A stretch of DNA of 64,000 nt from NCBI GenBank assembly GCA_028288595.1, contig JAQBNK010000038.1, forward strand, positions 1 to 64,000, in the 5' to 3' direction. The translations under genes were made by a program, and so were the position numbers. This DNA is from Chitinophagaceae bacterium (GTDB taxonomy: Bacteria; Bacteroidota; Bacteroidia; Chitinophagales; Chitinophagaceae). Positions 42,056-50,727 of the stretch are shown here, piece by piece (within the stretch, counting starts at the first letter, position 1; each line of letters starts with the position of its first letter). The notes beneath the pieces are model-generated. The model was not told the origin of the DNA. It ran no database searches and saw only the letters and a list, made by a program, of their open reading frames with translations.

Positions 42056-42749
42056 ATTTATAACCAGCGCCCCGAACAGAATGAAAATACTTTGGGCTGC
42101 GGCTGTCTTCTTCAAAATATTTCCGGAAAGAAAGAATAAAATTATCAATGGTCCGTGTAGTTGGGTAAACATTATAACCCCACACTACCTGTAATATCCT
42201 TTCACGGGTTACAACTTCATTTTTATTTTCTATCAGTAATTTCAAAAGCATTGTTTCTTTCTTACTGAGCGCAACCTTTTTTCCCTCGCTTACTATTGCC
42301 TCCTGCGCTTTAAAATCAATCCTGTTTTCTCCGAAAGTATAAGTACTGAGGCCGCTATCTTTCTCCAGCAGTTTCTTATTTTTTTCAACCAGCTTTTCAA
42401 CACGCAATAGCAATTCTTCCAGGTTGAAAGGTTTGGTGAGATAATCGTCTGCGCCTTTACGCAGCCCTAAAACCCTGTCTGCGCTTGTATTACGGGCACT
42501 GAGCATAAGCACTGGCACATCCAGATTTTGAACTCTTATTCTTTCAGTAACAGTGATACCATCCACTTCAGGAAGCATTATATCCATGATGATCAGGTCA
42601 AAATATTCATTCTCTACCGCTTTTAGTGCTGCATTGCCATCAAATGCTGATGTTATAGAATAGCCCTCAAGCTCCAGGTTCATTTTAAGCGTTTCATGAA
42701 GATGCTCCTCGTCTTCGACCAATAAAATATTTGCTTTGAATTCGCTCAT
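42045..42749 (-). CDS. OmpR-family response regulator
   Basis: A 234-residue DNA-binding regulator. The receiver has the acid pair in VEDEE, the phospho-acceptor in LIIMDIMLPE, the switch serine in LMLSARN and the Lys in YLTKPF. The carboxy winged helix shows KKETMLLKLLIENKNEVVTRE and the recognition stretch TRTIDNFILSFRKYFEE. It is downstream of its kinase, 5 bp apart. The 3' end overlaps that of batD on the other strand by 11 bp. Confidence 0.95.
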   Translation of the reverse strand: MSEFKANILLVEDEEHLHETLKMNLELEGYSITSAFDGNAALKAVENEYFDLIIMDIMLPEVDGITVTERIRVQNLDVPVLMLSARNTSADRVLGLRKGADDYLTKPFNLEELLLRVEKLVEKNKKLLEKDSGLSTYTFGENRIDFKAQEAIVSEGKKVALSKKETMLLKLLIENKNEVVTRERILQVVWGYNVYPTTRTIDNFILSFRKYFEEDSRSPKYFHSVRGAGYKFTP

Positions 42750-42754
42750 ATCAA

Positions 42755-43723
42755 TCAGAAAATAACAGTAAACACAGTTCCATTCGGAGTATGATCGCCA
42801 ACCTCGATACGCCCGTTGTGATCTTCCGCAATTTTTTTACAAAGATAAAGTCCGAGTCCCGTACCCTTTGCCTTGCGGGTATTTTCACTTCCTATCCTGT
42901 AAAAACGCTGAAATATTCTTTTGCGTTCATTCGCTGGAATACCAGGCCCTTCATCTGCTACGAGCAGCCATGTTTTTTTGTCTTTACTAAATAATTTTAA
43001 CTGAATATCTTTTTCTGCAGGAGAATATTTAACAGCATTCTCTAACAAATTATTGACCAGCATCGTGAATAAGATATCATCAACCTCGCAAAAAATATTC
43101 TCCAGTACTGATAGTATCAAATTCCGCTTCGGAAAACGCTGACTGAAATTAGCGGCACATTGCTTAACAAGATCGCTCAGGTTAATTCGTTGCTTATTTA
43201 ATTCATACGCACCAGCCTCAAGCTGGGATGATACGAGAATGTTATTTGAAAGTTCATTCAGCCTGGATGTTTCTTCGAGCGTTTGAGAGATGATCTTTTG
43301 GTGTTGCTGTTCATCCAGCTTTCTTTTTTGCAGTGTTTCTAAATTTAGTTGTGTAACAGCAATCGGTGTTTTCAATTCATGCGTAACAGCCATGAGAAAA
43401 TTTTGCTGTTGCCGCGATAAGCGAAATTGTTTTCTTGTTGCCCGGTAAACGAATACGGCGCCAATGAGTATTACCAGGAGGAATATGGATCCTTCGCCAA
43501 TGTACTGGGTATCTTTTCTCCTTTTTAAATCATTGATGTTTTCTACTTTCTGAATGTAAGCGGGGTCATCTTTTTTTAATTCATCAAATCGGAACCTGTA
43601 CATCATTTCATTTTGCTGCTGCAGGGAAATGAACCACCAGACCAGCGCTGCGATTATATATAACAGCAGGAACCAGTAAACGATAGTAATGAAAGCAAAG
43701 CCTTTCTTTGATGATCTTATCAT
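42755..43723 (-). CDS. Membrane sensor histidine kinase
   Basis: A 322-residue kinase. It has an amino-terminal helix (about 10-32), a small periplasmic domain of some 60 residues (about 33-80) and a second helix. The dimerisation box is FLMAVTHELKTPIAVTQLN, the N-box NLLENAVKYS, and the G-boxes VADEGPGIP and GTGLGLYLC. I start at the ATG at 43723; the frame is open a little further up but only with TTG and in a repeat. It forms one operon with the OmpR-type regulator. The signal is not known. Confidence 0.93.
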   Translation of the reverse strand: MIRSSKKGFAFITIVYWFLLLYIIAALVWWFISLQQQNEMMYRFRFDELKKDDPAYIQKVENINDLKRRKDTQYIGEGSIFLLVILIGAVFVYRATRKQFRLSRQQQNFLMAVTHELKTPIAVTQLNLETLQKRKLDEQQHQKIISQTLEETSRLNELSNNILVSSQLEAGAYELNKQRINLSDLVKQCAANFSQRFPKRNLILSVLENIFCEVDDILFTMLVNNLLENAVKYSPAEKDIQLKLFSKDKKTWLLVADEGPGIPANERKRIFQRFYRIGSENTRKAKGTGLGLYLCKKIAEDHNGRIEVGDHTPNGTVFTVIF

Positions 43724-43793
43724 AAATCGAAAGTGAAGAATCAAAAATCGAAAATACAGGATTCCGGCATTTTGAATTTTCGACTTCCGGTTT
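43724..43793. repeat. Word-like repeats between kinase and trehalase genes
   Basis: Words of the type AATCGAAAA and TTTTCGACTT appear in both orientations and form a partial inverted repeat. It lies within 70 bp between the trehalase stop and the kinase start, both on the minus strand, and would be transcribed if there is read-through. Confidence 0.5.
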
Positions 43794-45350
43794 TCAATTT
43801 CCTTTTAGATTGTAGTCATGCATTAGTTTTAACAAGACACCATTCGTCCAGCCGAAACCATCCTGTGAAGGATATTCACCGCCACCGGCAGTAAGCGTGG
43901 TGTTAACAACATTATATTTTTCCATCATCTTACCTGTTGCCTTATATACTTTTATATTCAGGTTCACCCAGCGTCTGGCGATTTCTGAAGCAAGCGTTTT
44001 TGAGCCATAATTATCCAGTCCCTTAATGCTCATCCATTGCAAAGGCGCCCAGCCATTCGGTGAGTCCCATTGCTGTCCTGTATTTTTCAATGTCGTTACA
44101 ACTCCCCCGGCTTTTAAAAATTGTGATTCAACAACTTTGCTTGCTGGTATTATATAGGGTTGTGGCGCTATCCTGAAAAAGAAAGGACTTAATCCCGCGA
44201 GCGTCATCTCATTGCTTAGAGAATGAGTTGAAAGGTCGTAATCAAAATACCATCCTTCTTTTTGCGACCAGCAATATTTATTGATAGCATCTTTTCTTTT
44301 GGTTGCTTGTTGTTTATAATAATTTGCCCGGGCGGAATTCTTTTTCTGTTCGTATCCTTTTTGCAGCGATAATTCGAGATGATAAAGTAATCCATTCAGA
44401 TCTACCGGAACCATATCGAGTACTTTAACCGTAGCCAGGGTTTTACCATCCGCAAACCAGCGGCTGCTAAAGTCCCAGCCACTTTCTGCACCAGAACGCA
44501 GGTTGCGGTAGAGAACTTTTCTATCACCTTTATAATTGATCGCTAAAGTAGAATCTTCATAAAAAGATTCCTGCCTGGGTACATCATCCTGATCGTAATA
44601 GCGGTTAAGAATACTTCCGTCAGGCATTTTTACAACGTGCCTTGTGGCTGCTGTCTTATCCATCCAGTAATCATATTCTTTTTGCATTTCAGAAAGATAA
44701 TCTGCATATACCTTCTCACCTTTTGGTTCAGACAATACTTCAAGCATCATCGAAAAGAATGGCGGTTGTGAACGGCTCAAAAAATAAGTTCTGTTACCAT
44801 TTGGTATATGGCCATAATTATCGATCATGAATGAAAAATTCTTTATCATGTTTTCCATCATTTCATACTGACCGCTCGTTTGAAGCCCGAGCATAGTAAA
44901 ATAAGAATCCCAATAAAATATTTCACCGAAACGTCCGCCGGGAACTATATAGGAATAAGGCAATGGCAGTAAAGAACTTCCTTTTACCTGTTTATCCGGT
45001 ACTCTTTTTAGACCGCCCCATAAACGATTAATGTGCTGCGTAACACTTTCCTCTGCGGAAGAAGAAAAATTACTGGCGGGTTTGGAGGGAAGAGAAAAAT
45101 TCTTGTCGACAAACATTTTTAAAGAGTACCGGACGTTTGGATTGCCTTTAAGTTTAAGATAATCCGCCAGGATTGCCTGTGGATCTCTTAACGGCACACA
45201 ATCAACAAATGTTTTATTATCAGGAAAGATGCGGTTCATCTGAATGTCGGTAAACAAGCCATCATAGATACGATTCGGTGGAGAAAATTTGCTATACTGC
45301 GCCTCGGCAATCACCGGGAATAATAAAAGGAAAGCAAGCATTCGTTTCAT
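43794..45350 (-). CDS. treA: Periplasmic trehalase, GH37
   Basis: A 518-residue enzyme that splits alpha,alpha-trehalose into two glucoses. The signal peptide ends near VIAEAQ. Both trehalase signatures are present: PGGRFGEIFYWDSY (137-150) and QWDSPNGWAP (427-436). The likely acid is Asp293 in AESGWDFSSRW and the base Glu in MMEKYNV near 485. The length matches bacterial periplasmic trehalases. It lies near a GH65 enzyme and a SusC/SusD system on the same strand, consistent with use of trehalose or related alpha-glucosides. Confidence 0.95.
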   Translation of the reverse strand: MKRMLAFLLLFPVIAEAQYSKFSPPNRIYDGLFTDIQMNRIFPDNKTFVDCVPLRDPQAILADYLKLKGNPNVRYSLKMFVDKNFSLPSKPASNFSSSAEESVTQHINRLWGGLKRVPDKQVKGSSLLPLPYSYIVPGGRFGEIFYWDSYFTMLGLQTSGQYEMMENMIKNFSFMIDNYGHIPNGNRTYFLSRSQPPFFSMMLEVLSEPKGEKVYADYLSEMQKEYDYWMDKTAATRHVVKMPDGSILNRYYDQDDVPRQESFYEDSTLAINYKGDRKVLYRNLRSGAESGWDFSSRWFADGKTLATVKVLDMVPVDLNGLLYHLELSLQKGYEQKKNSARANYYKQQATKRKDAINKYCWSQKEGWYFDYDLSTHSLSNEMTLAGLSPFFFRIAPQPYIIPASKVVESQFLKAGGVVTTLKNTGQQWDSPNGWAPLQWMSIKGLDNYGSKTLASEIARRWVNLNIKVYKATGKMMEKYNVVNTTLTAGGGEYPSQDGFGWTNGVLLKLMHDYNLKGN

Positions 45351-45400
45351 AATAATATTCTTTGAATAAATATAATTGAATTCTTTGCCACCTCTGTGAG

Positions 45401-45435
45401 ATAAAAATAAAAAGGCCGGCAGAAAACTGCCGGCC
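45401..45435 (-). terminator. Intrinsic terminator after the outer-membrane barrel gene
   Basis: A perfect 9-bp GC-rich stem (GGCCGGCAG / CTGCCGGCC, 45414-45435) with an AAAA loop; on the minus strand it is followed by TTTTTATTTTTAT. It ends the haloperoxidase-barrel operon just before the trehalase gene. Confidence 0.85.
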
Positions 45436-45456
45436 CTTCATCATTGATCAAAGAGA

Positions 45457-46551
45457 TTAAAATTTAAATGATATGCCGAAATTCACGAGGTAATCTGCGA
45501 AAGCCGCGTCGCCCTGGGTATAATTACCGCTTAGTTTAGTTGATATTTTATCCGGAACACTTTGCGTACGGCTGCGCTTTAAAGCGAAAGGAACAAAGCC
45601 ATAGACAGTCACTTTCTTAATTCTGTAACTAACTCCGGGCTCCGCGGAAATAATGTAACCGGGTCTTCTGAAACCATTGCTTCCGCCCACCAGGTCGTGT
45701 ACAGGTAAGCACTCGTCACGCACACCTGCTGTAAGCTGGAGATTATGGAAGGTAAAATTGAAACCGGCACGAATCATATACTGATCAGGAACACTCATCA
45801 CATCGCTGCCATTTTTTATTGCTGATGCTGATGCGGTTGCACCCCTTGCAGTGGACACACCATTTTGTTCTCTCGGATTTACCAGGTAATATAAATTACC
45901 ATACATGCTTACTCTGCGGGAGACATTATAAAAAGCATTCAGCTCTGTTGTGAAACCAGTACCGCCATCTCCCAATTGAATTGACTGATCTACCGGCCCC
46001 ATTATTTTGGTGGAATCAGTTAAATGAAACCAGTCCTGGTATTTATAATCGCCTGTAGGAAGTTTAAGACCAAGACCTGCCTGAACATTCAGTCTGTGCA
46101 TTTTAACCGGGTTAGTGAGCCAGGCATATACACTTAGGCGGGCATCCCCTACGCCAAATGTTTTTGTGGTATAACGACCTGAGTTTTTATGCTCATATAA
46201 AGAGGAGCGGGTATTTGAAACAATTTGAATAGAACCTGTAACTGAAAACCTCGAATTAATGATGTGACTTAATGAGACATCCATTGTATAAGCATGATTG
46301 ATCACCTCCGTGCCCAGTGCGACACGTTGTTTTTGTTCTGCGGTTCCTACAAAATGCTTGTATGATTTAAAGTAGCGGTTATTTAAATTGAGTAACCATT
46401 TTGAAGAACCGCTATTATGTGAAGATGGATCATGATCCATGGTGCAAACATCGCCGTTACTGCGAATAGCCACGCATCCCTGCGCATTTAGTTTGGAATT
46501 AAAAAATATGATCGCAGTTATTGAAGCGAGTATGTAAATAATTTTTTTCAT
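45457..46551 (-). CDS. Outer-membrane beta-barrel protein of unknown function
   Basis: A 364-residue exported protein with signal peptide ending near SKLNAQ. The mature start is GCVAIRSNGDVCTMDHD, with two cysteines and acidic/His residues that could bind metal. The rest is strand-rich with alternating hydrophobic residues and aromatic ends, and the last residues are FGISFKF with terminal Phe, as expected for an outer-membrane barrel. Similar proteins are often annotated simply as transporters. It lies 29 bp downstream of the haloperoxidase-like gene, so they are co-transcribed. Confidence 0.78.
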   Translation of the reverse strand: MKKIIYILASITAIIFFNSKLNAQGCVAIRSNGDVCTMDHDPSSHNSGSSKWLLNLNNRYFKSYKHFVGTAEQKQRVALGTEVINHAYTMDVSLSHIINSRFSVTGSIQIVSNTRSSLYEHKNSGRYTTKTFGVGDARLSVYAWLTNPVKMHRLNVQAGLGLKLPTGDYKYQDWFHLTDSTKIMGPVDQSIQLGDGGTGFTTELNAFYNVSRRVSMYGNLYYLVNPREQNGVSTARGATASASAIKNGSDVMSVPDQYMIRAGFNFTFHNLQLTAGVRDECLPVHDLVGGSNGFRRPGYIISAEPGVSYRIKKVTVYGFVPFALKRSRTQSVPDKISTKLSGNYTQGDAAFADYLVNFGISFKF

Positions 46552-46580
46552 AATAATTAGTTTTAGTGTTGATAGATTGT

Positions 46581-47921
46581 TTAGCGTTTGGTTAACGCGT
46601 TTTCTTTTTTCATGTGTAACCTGGTAACTATGAGGTTACCGACTTTACGGCCATAGTCTGTACTAACAATGCAGGAAGAATGGAAATGGATGCCGCCATA
46701 AAAACGGGCACTGTTATTTTCTTCTGCCGCTGCACGAAATGAAGTGAAACTTCTGCTCTTAATACCAAATTCAAGTTCTGTTGTATCTGTGTAAGTAAAG
46801 TTATCACCATATACACTTGTTAGTACTTCAGCAGCCGCAGATGAACAGGTAGAGTGGCCGCAGGTGTATTCAGGAAAAGGGGGAGTTTGCAAATAGGGCC
46901 GCCACTGCGCATCGATATATTTATTAATAACGGTTTCAGGACGTGCGGTGTTGTATTTATATTTTGCGTTCCAGCATTGTATAAACGCATCGAATAAAGC
47001 GATGCTCGTTTTCGCATATGCATAGACGGTCGTGGCAAAATCCGCATTTGCTTTTTTAGATGCTATCCCGATGATGCTCATCCAGTGACCCGGCGGTGAA
47101 AATTTTTTTGTACCATACATGATGTGGCCGACTACATTTAGTTTAAAAGGATTATCATCCCAAAAATCTGCTATATGCTTTTGCTCGTCAGTCAGGTTAT
47201 CGACCGTATTCTTCAATGCTACCACCTGTTTCCAATATTGACTATTAGTGTCTTTCATGTTAAAGGTTACCGGCGGCGGAACACTGAATTGAGTTATATC
47301 ATCCAATACCAGCGGACGAATTTCATTCCAGTGTGGCTCCATCGCTGATGCATAAGCAGGAGGAGTTGGCATCCACCTGCCCGGGATATCGGCAACTACA
47401 TATTTGGATGAACTTCTTGTGACAGCATAATTATCCTGTTTGCTCCAGGCCATTACAAATGAAGAAACCGTATCTGAAAAAGCAATACTGTTTTGCATGG
47501 TTTGTTTCGACATTCCATGATCAGTAGCCATTTTTTTCAGGCTATCAACATACAGGCTCATGCTGCCCGCGGGAAAAGTAACGGCCTCACCGAGATTGCA
47601 ATAAGAAAGCAATGATGCAAATTCAAAATCGATATCGTTAGTTACAGGATCCGGCATTTTGGGAAGTCCTCTTAACTGGCCCGATAATGAATGGTATTTA
47701 TCAGGATAACCGGCTGCAATTACTTCATAGGCTGCTACACTGGCATATAAATAATTCCGTGAGCCTACTACAGGGGTAAAATTATTACCCATGATAATAT
47801 TGTTAAGTTCATGTACAGTATTACTGAATAAAACAGGATTATGCAAAATCTCCTTATAATCTTTTTTCCTGTTGCATGCAGTCAAAAAGAGAAAGAACGA
47901 GATGTATAAAATATTTTTCAT
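46581..47921 (-). CDS. Vanadium-dependent haloperoxidase / PAP2-type lipoprotein
   Basis: A 446-residue lipoprotein with lipobox FLTACNRKK (Cys16). The PAP2/haloperoxidase core lies in the second half: KYNTARPETVI, PEYTCGHSTCSSAAAEVL and RFYGGIHFHSSCIVSTDYGRKVG. The pattern R-P, GHS and GGIHFxxxxxxxxDxG follows the conserved oxyanion-binding motifs of this superfamily, with Cys in place of the Pro-Ser of PSGH. It could be a haloperoxidase or a phosphatase; sequence alone does not decide. It leads the operon with the outer-membrane barrel. Confidence 0.85.
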   Translation of the reverse strand: MKNILYISFFLFLTACNRKKDYKEILHNPVLFSNTVHELNNIIMGNNFTPVVGSRNYLYASVAAYEVIAAGYPDKYHSLSGQLRGLPKMPDPVTNDIDFEFASLLSYCNLGEAVTFPAGSMSLYVDSLKKMATDHGMSKQTMQNSIAFSDTVSSFVMAWSKQDNYAVTRSSSKYVVADIPGRWMPTPPAYASAMEPHWNEIRPLVLDDITQFSVPPPVTFNMKDTNSQYWKQVVALKNTVDNLTDEQKHIADFWDDNPFKLNVVGHIMYGTKKFSPPGHWMSIIGIASKKANADFATTVYAYAKTSIALFDAFIQCWNAKYKYNTARPETVINKYIDAQWRPYLQTPPFPEYTCGHSTCSSAAAEVLTSVYGDNFTYTDTTELEFGIKSRSFTSFRAAAEENNSARFYGGIHFHSSCIVSTDYGRKVGNLIVTRLHMKKENALTKR

Positions 47922-48004
47922 TTTACTGATTAATAGTATGATGCAATTGAGGCACGATGCACCTTTGTTGTTTAGACAAAATGGGGAAATTAGAGAGGAT
48001 CAAA

Positions 48005-48565
48005 TCAGCAGGAATAGTCCGGTGGCTGACCTTTATTATCAGCCAAAGACTGAGTATGTTTCAACACATAAAAGGAATAGTGCAATAGTGCAATTTTATT
48101 GGTGGCAAAGCTCCACTCTTCATTCTGATGACAGAAATCGTTCAGGCTCTTGTATACCAGGGTATGCCCTGATTTTTTATTTTGATTCTCCTGCTGAATA
48201 TCATTTGTAAAACGAAAGAAAATATTTTTTGCACTTTGTAGTTTCGTTGCTTTGTAATCAGGCAGGCATAAAAGTTCTACTGAATCTTTAAAGAATCTGC
48301 GTTTAACATATTTATAGGTTGTTCCGTTAATTTCAAATTCTCCGCTCCAGCGTTCATATTTACCCGGGTTGTTATTGTTATAAAAATAGGGTAATGAAAA
48401 AGGAGCTTTTATAGAAATAAGCTCCGCATCTTTATAATCTTTACTATCCAGTTTTGCTTCTACCCGCTGGTTATTACTTTGTTCAAAACAATTAATTACA
48501 ATTCGGTACCCGAACCAGTTAAAGGCGAGGATGGAGAAGAATAATATGGCAGCAATTTGTTTCAA
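48005..48565 (-). CDS. Hypothetical membrane-anchored protein
   Basis: A 186-residue protein with a single amino-terminal hydrophobic helix (MKQIAAILFFSILAFNWFGYRI) and a periplasmic or lumenal remainder rich in aromatic and charged residues. I do not recognise a family. Features seen are the block ISIKAPFSLPYF, a YVKRRFFKDSVELLCLPDYK stretch and a tail ending PPDYSC with a carboxy-terminal cysteine. It lies between GH65 and the haloperoxidase-like gene on the same strand, with gaps of 53 and 83 bp. Confidence 0.65.
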   Translation of the reverse strand: MKQIAAILFFSILAFNWFGYRIVINCFEQSNNQRVEAKLDSKDYKDAELISIKAPFSLPYFYNNNNPGKYERWSGEFEINGTTYKYVKRRFFKDSVELLCLPDYKATKLQSAKNIFFRFTNDIQQENQNKKSGHTLVYKSLNDFCHQNEEWSFATNKIALLHYSFYVLKHTQSLADNKGQPPDYSC

Positions 48566-48618
48566 TTGTATAAGCAGTGGCTACAAAATACATCATTTTT
48601 CCGCATTAGCAAACAAGG

Positions 48619-50643
48619 CTACCGAACAAATGTCTTGTTCTCTACGCCTATTCCTTTTAGCGTCAATTGTTTCCAGTTTGAAGGGAGTTTAGATTTCACC
48701 TGTATGATGCCTTTGGATGTAATTTCGAGTCCCCCAAAACCCATTAATACGCTCTGCAAAATTCCTCCTGCCCCGGTAGCAAAATACGGGTTGGTACCCC
48801 CTTTAGTTTCTGCTAAAACCCTGAAGGGAGCATTAAGATTTGGCAAGTATCCATCCTTAAACCATTTAAACGCTTTTTCGCCATTACCCAGCCTTGCATA
48901 CAACGTTGCAAACACCGCTTGTGTCATTGCCGGGGTACCAGCATCCGGCACACGGGTCTCATAATACTCCAGGTCTTTTAAAATTTGCTGCGGGTCTGTT
49001 ATTTCCTTTAAAGGATATGCCAGTAAATTAACATCGGCCTGCTTAATACCTTCCCCATGATAAGCGGCATGTTCCTGTGTAACCCCATTACTCATTTTAA
49101 GTAATGGAATATTATTCGCCACGTACATCCAGTCAGGATTCGGATCTAATCCTAATATTTTAGCTGCTTCGGTCGCATATGCCAGGTTGTGTTTGGCTGC
49201 CGCATTTGTAAATGCATTGTTGTCTACATTTTCCGCCCACTCATCTGCTGCTACTACATTATTGATATCAAAGTGGGCCGGGCCGTTTCTTTCAACACGA
49301 CTTGCCCAAAAATCTGCTGTTGCAGAAAGGATAGGCCACCCTTTTTCTTTCAGCCAGTTCTTATCCTGTGTAACACAATAATAACTCCATGCCGCGATAG
49401 CAATATCTGCTGTAATATGGTGCTCAAAAGGTCCGCTTAGTGCCCAAACAGGAGTTTCTTCGACCCCGGTTTCTGCGCTTTCCCAGGGGAACATGGCGCC
49501 CTTAAATCCTTTAGAAAACGCATTCCGTTTTGCGGCTGCAAGTCGCTGAAAGCGGTATTCCATCATGCTTTTTGCAAGTTCAGGATGCATAACAAGAATA
49601 GCAGGGAACATCCATAATTCTGCATCCCAGAACACATGCCCGTTATAACCCAGGCCACTAAGCCCCATTGGTGATGGCGATAAAGCGGTCCCTTCTCTTA
49701 CAAAAGAATATAAATGATAAAGCATGCTGTGAATATCCTGCTGTGATTGTGCATCGCCTTCTATTTGAATATCACTCTTCCATAAATCATCCCATGCTTT
49801 ATTATGAAAGGATAACAACCGATCCCTGCCTTCCAGCTTGGCGTAAATTGTTAACCGCTCAGCTTCATTCAACGGATCATCATGATGCGCAGAAGTTATA
49901 GAAGAACCGGCGATAGAAAAACGATAGGTTTCTCCTGCTTTAATTTTTTTATTGAATTTCATGAGGTGCATGTTATTGTCCCACATTTCATGAATTACTC
50001 TCGGTTCATGCCCATGCTCTTCGCTAAATAAAAAAGTATTGGAGGCACACATTAATAACTTCCCGGTTGGACTTTTAGCCTGGGATGTGAGCAGGCTTAT
50101 CACAACATGCGGCCTGTCAATTTCATTATAATAATTCTGTACATCTTTTAAAGCATCCGGAGCCTCCATCACGTTTGCCGCTGTAATGTCAATATCCTTT
50201 GTCGCTGTTATGGTCACATCCATTAAAACAGTATAGGGTAAATGTCTTAATGAATAATAAGTATAAGAAACGCTCGCTTTATCACCGTAATTGAAGCCTG
50301 ATGTGAAGCTTGCATGCCTCATGTCCAATTCCTGCTTCATGTTTGTAATAGTTTTTGCTTCTATTCTTTTTCCATCGATATCCAGGTTCATGTTAAGCAG
50401 GTTAAAACTCCGGATGAAGTTGCTAACCCGCCCCCGTCCATACAGGTCATATGCACCTGCAAGCACCACATCTTTTACTTTAAATGGTTCAGGTGAAGAG
50501 ATAATTCCTATCATTCCATTTGCAACGGTAACGCCATAGTATTCCGTGTTGGAAGAAACGGTGGCGCTAATCTTCCATGGATCCTGGGCTGATACTGAAA
50601 GAATATAACAGCTAAAAAAACAAATGGTAAGCAGACATCGCAT
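48619..50643 (-). CDS. Secreted GH65-family glycoside hydrolase
   Basis: A 674-residue secreted enzyme with signal MRCLLTICFFSCYILSVSAQ. The amino-terminal beta-sandwich (to about 280) leads into the (alpha/alpha)6 barrel with the GH65 motif GHVFWDAELWMFP (335-347) and the catalytic acid in ADEWAENVDNNAFTN (Glu468). GH65 includes trehalose, maltose and kojibiose phosphorylases and also acid trehalases and glucosyl-galactosyl hydroxylysine glucosidases. Export suggests hydrolysis rather than phosphorolysis, since free phosphate and sugar phosphates are not useful outside. With the nearby trehalase it suggests alpha-glucoside use. Confidence 0.88.
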   Translation of the reverse strand: MRCLLTICFFSCYILSVSAQDPWKISATVSSNTEYYGVTVANGMIGIISSPEPFKVKDVVLAGAYDLYGRGRVSNFIRSFNLLNMNLDIDGKRIEAKTITNMKQELDMRHASFTSGFNYGDKASVSYTYYSLRHLPYTVLMDVTITATKDIDITAANVMEAPDALKDVQNYYNEIDRPHVVISLLTSQAKSPTGKLLMCASNTFLFSEEHGHEPRVIHEMWDNNMHLMKFNKKIKAGETYRFSIAGSSITSAHHDDPLNEAERLTIYAKLEGRDRLLSFHNKAWDDLWKSDIQIEGDAQSQQDIHSMLYHLYSFVREGTALSPSPMGLSGLGYNGHVFWDAELWMFPAILVMHPELAKSMMEYRFQRLAAAKRNAFSKGFKGAMFPWESAETGVEETPVWALSGPFEHHITADIAIAAWSYYCVTQDKNWLKEKGWPILSATADFWASRVERNGPAHFDINNVVAADEWAENVDNNAFTNAAAKHNLAYATEAAKILGLDPNPDWMYVANNIPLLKMSNGVTQEHAAYHGEGIKQADVNLLAYPLKEITDPQQILKDLEYYETRVPDAGTPAMTQAVFATLYARLGNGEKAFKWFKDGYLPNLNAPFRVLAETKGGTNPYFATGAGGILQSVLMGFGGLEITSKGIIQVKSKLPSNWKQLTLKGIGVENKTFVR

Positions 50644-50727
50644 AGCAATTGATTAGTTTAAGTAAGTATGAACCTTCATTTAAAGTTATTTAGTAAATTT
50701 CAACCTTCGTGTTTAAAGTTTTGTCTT

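Noticed and set aside
43724-43744. TTG start extending the histidine kinase by seven residues
   Set aside because: The extension is encoded by a word repeat, and the ATG at 43723 directly precedes the membrane helix.
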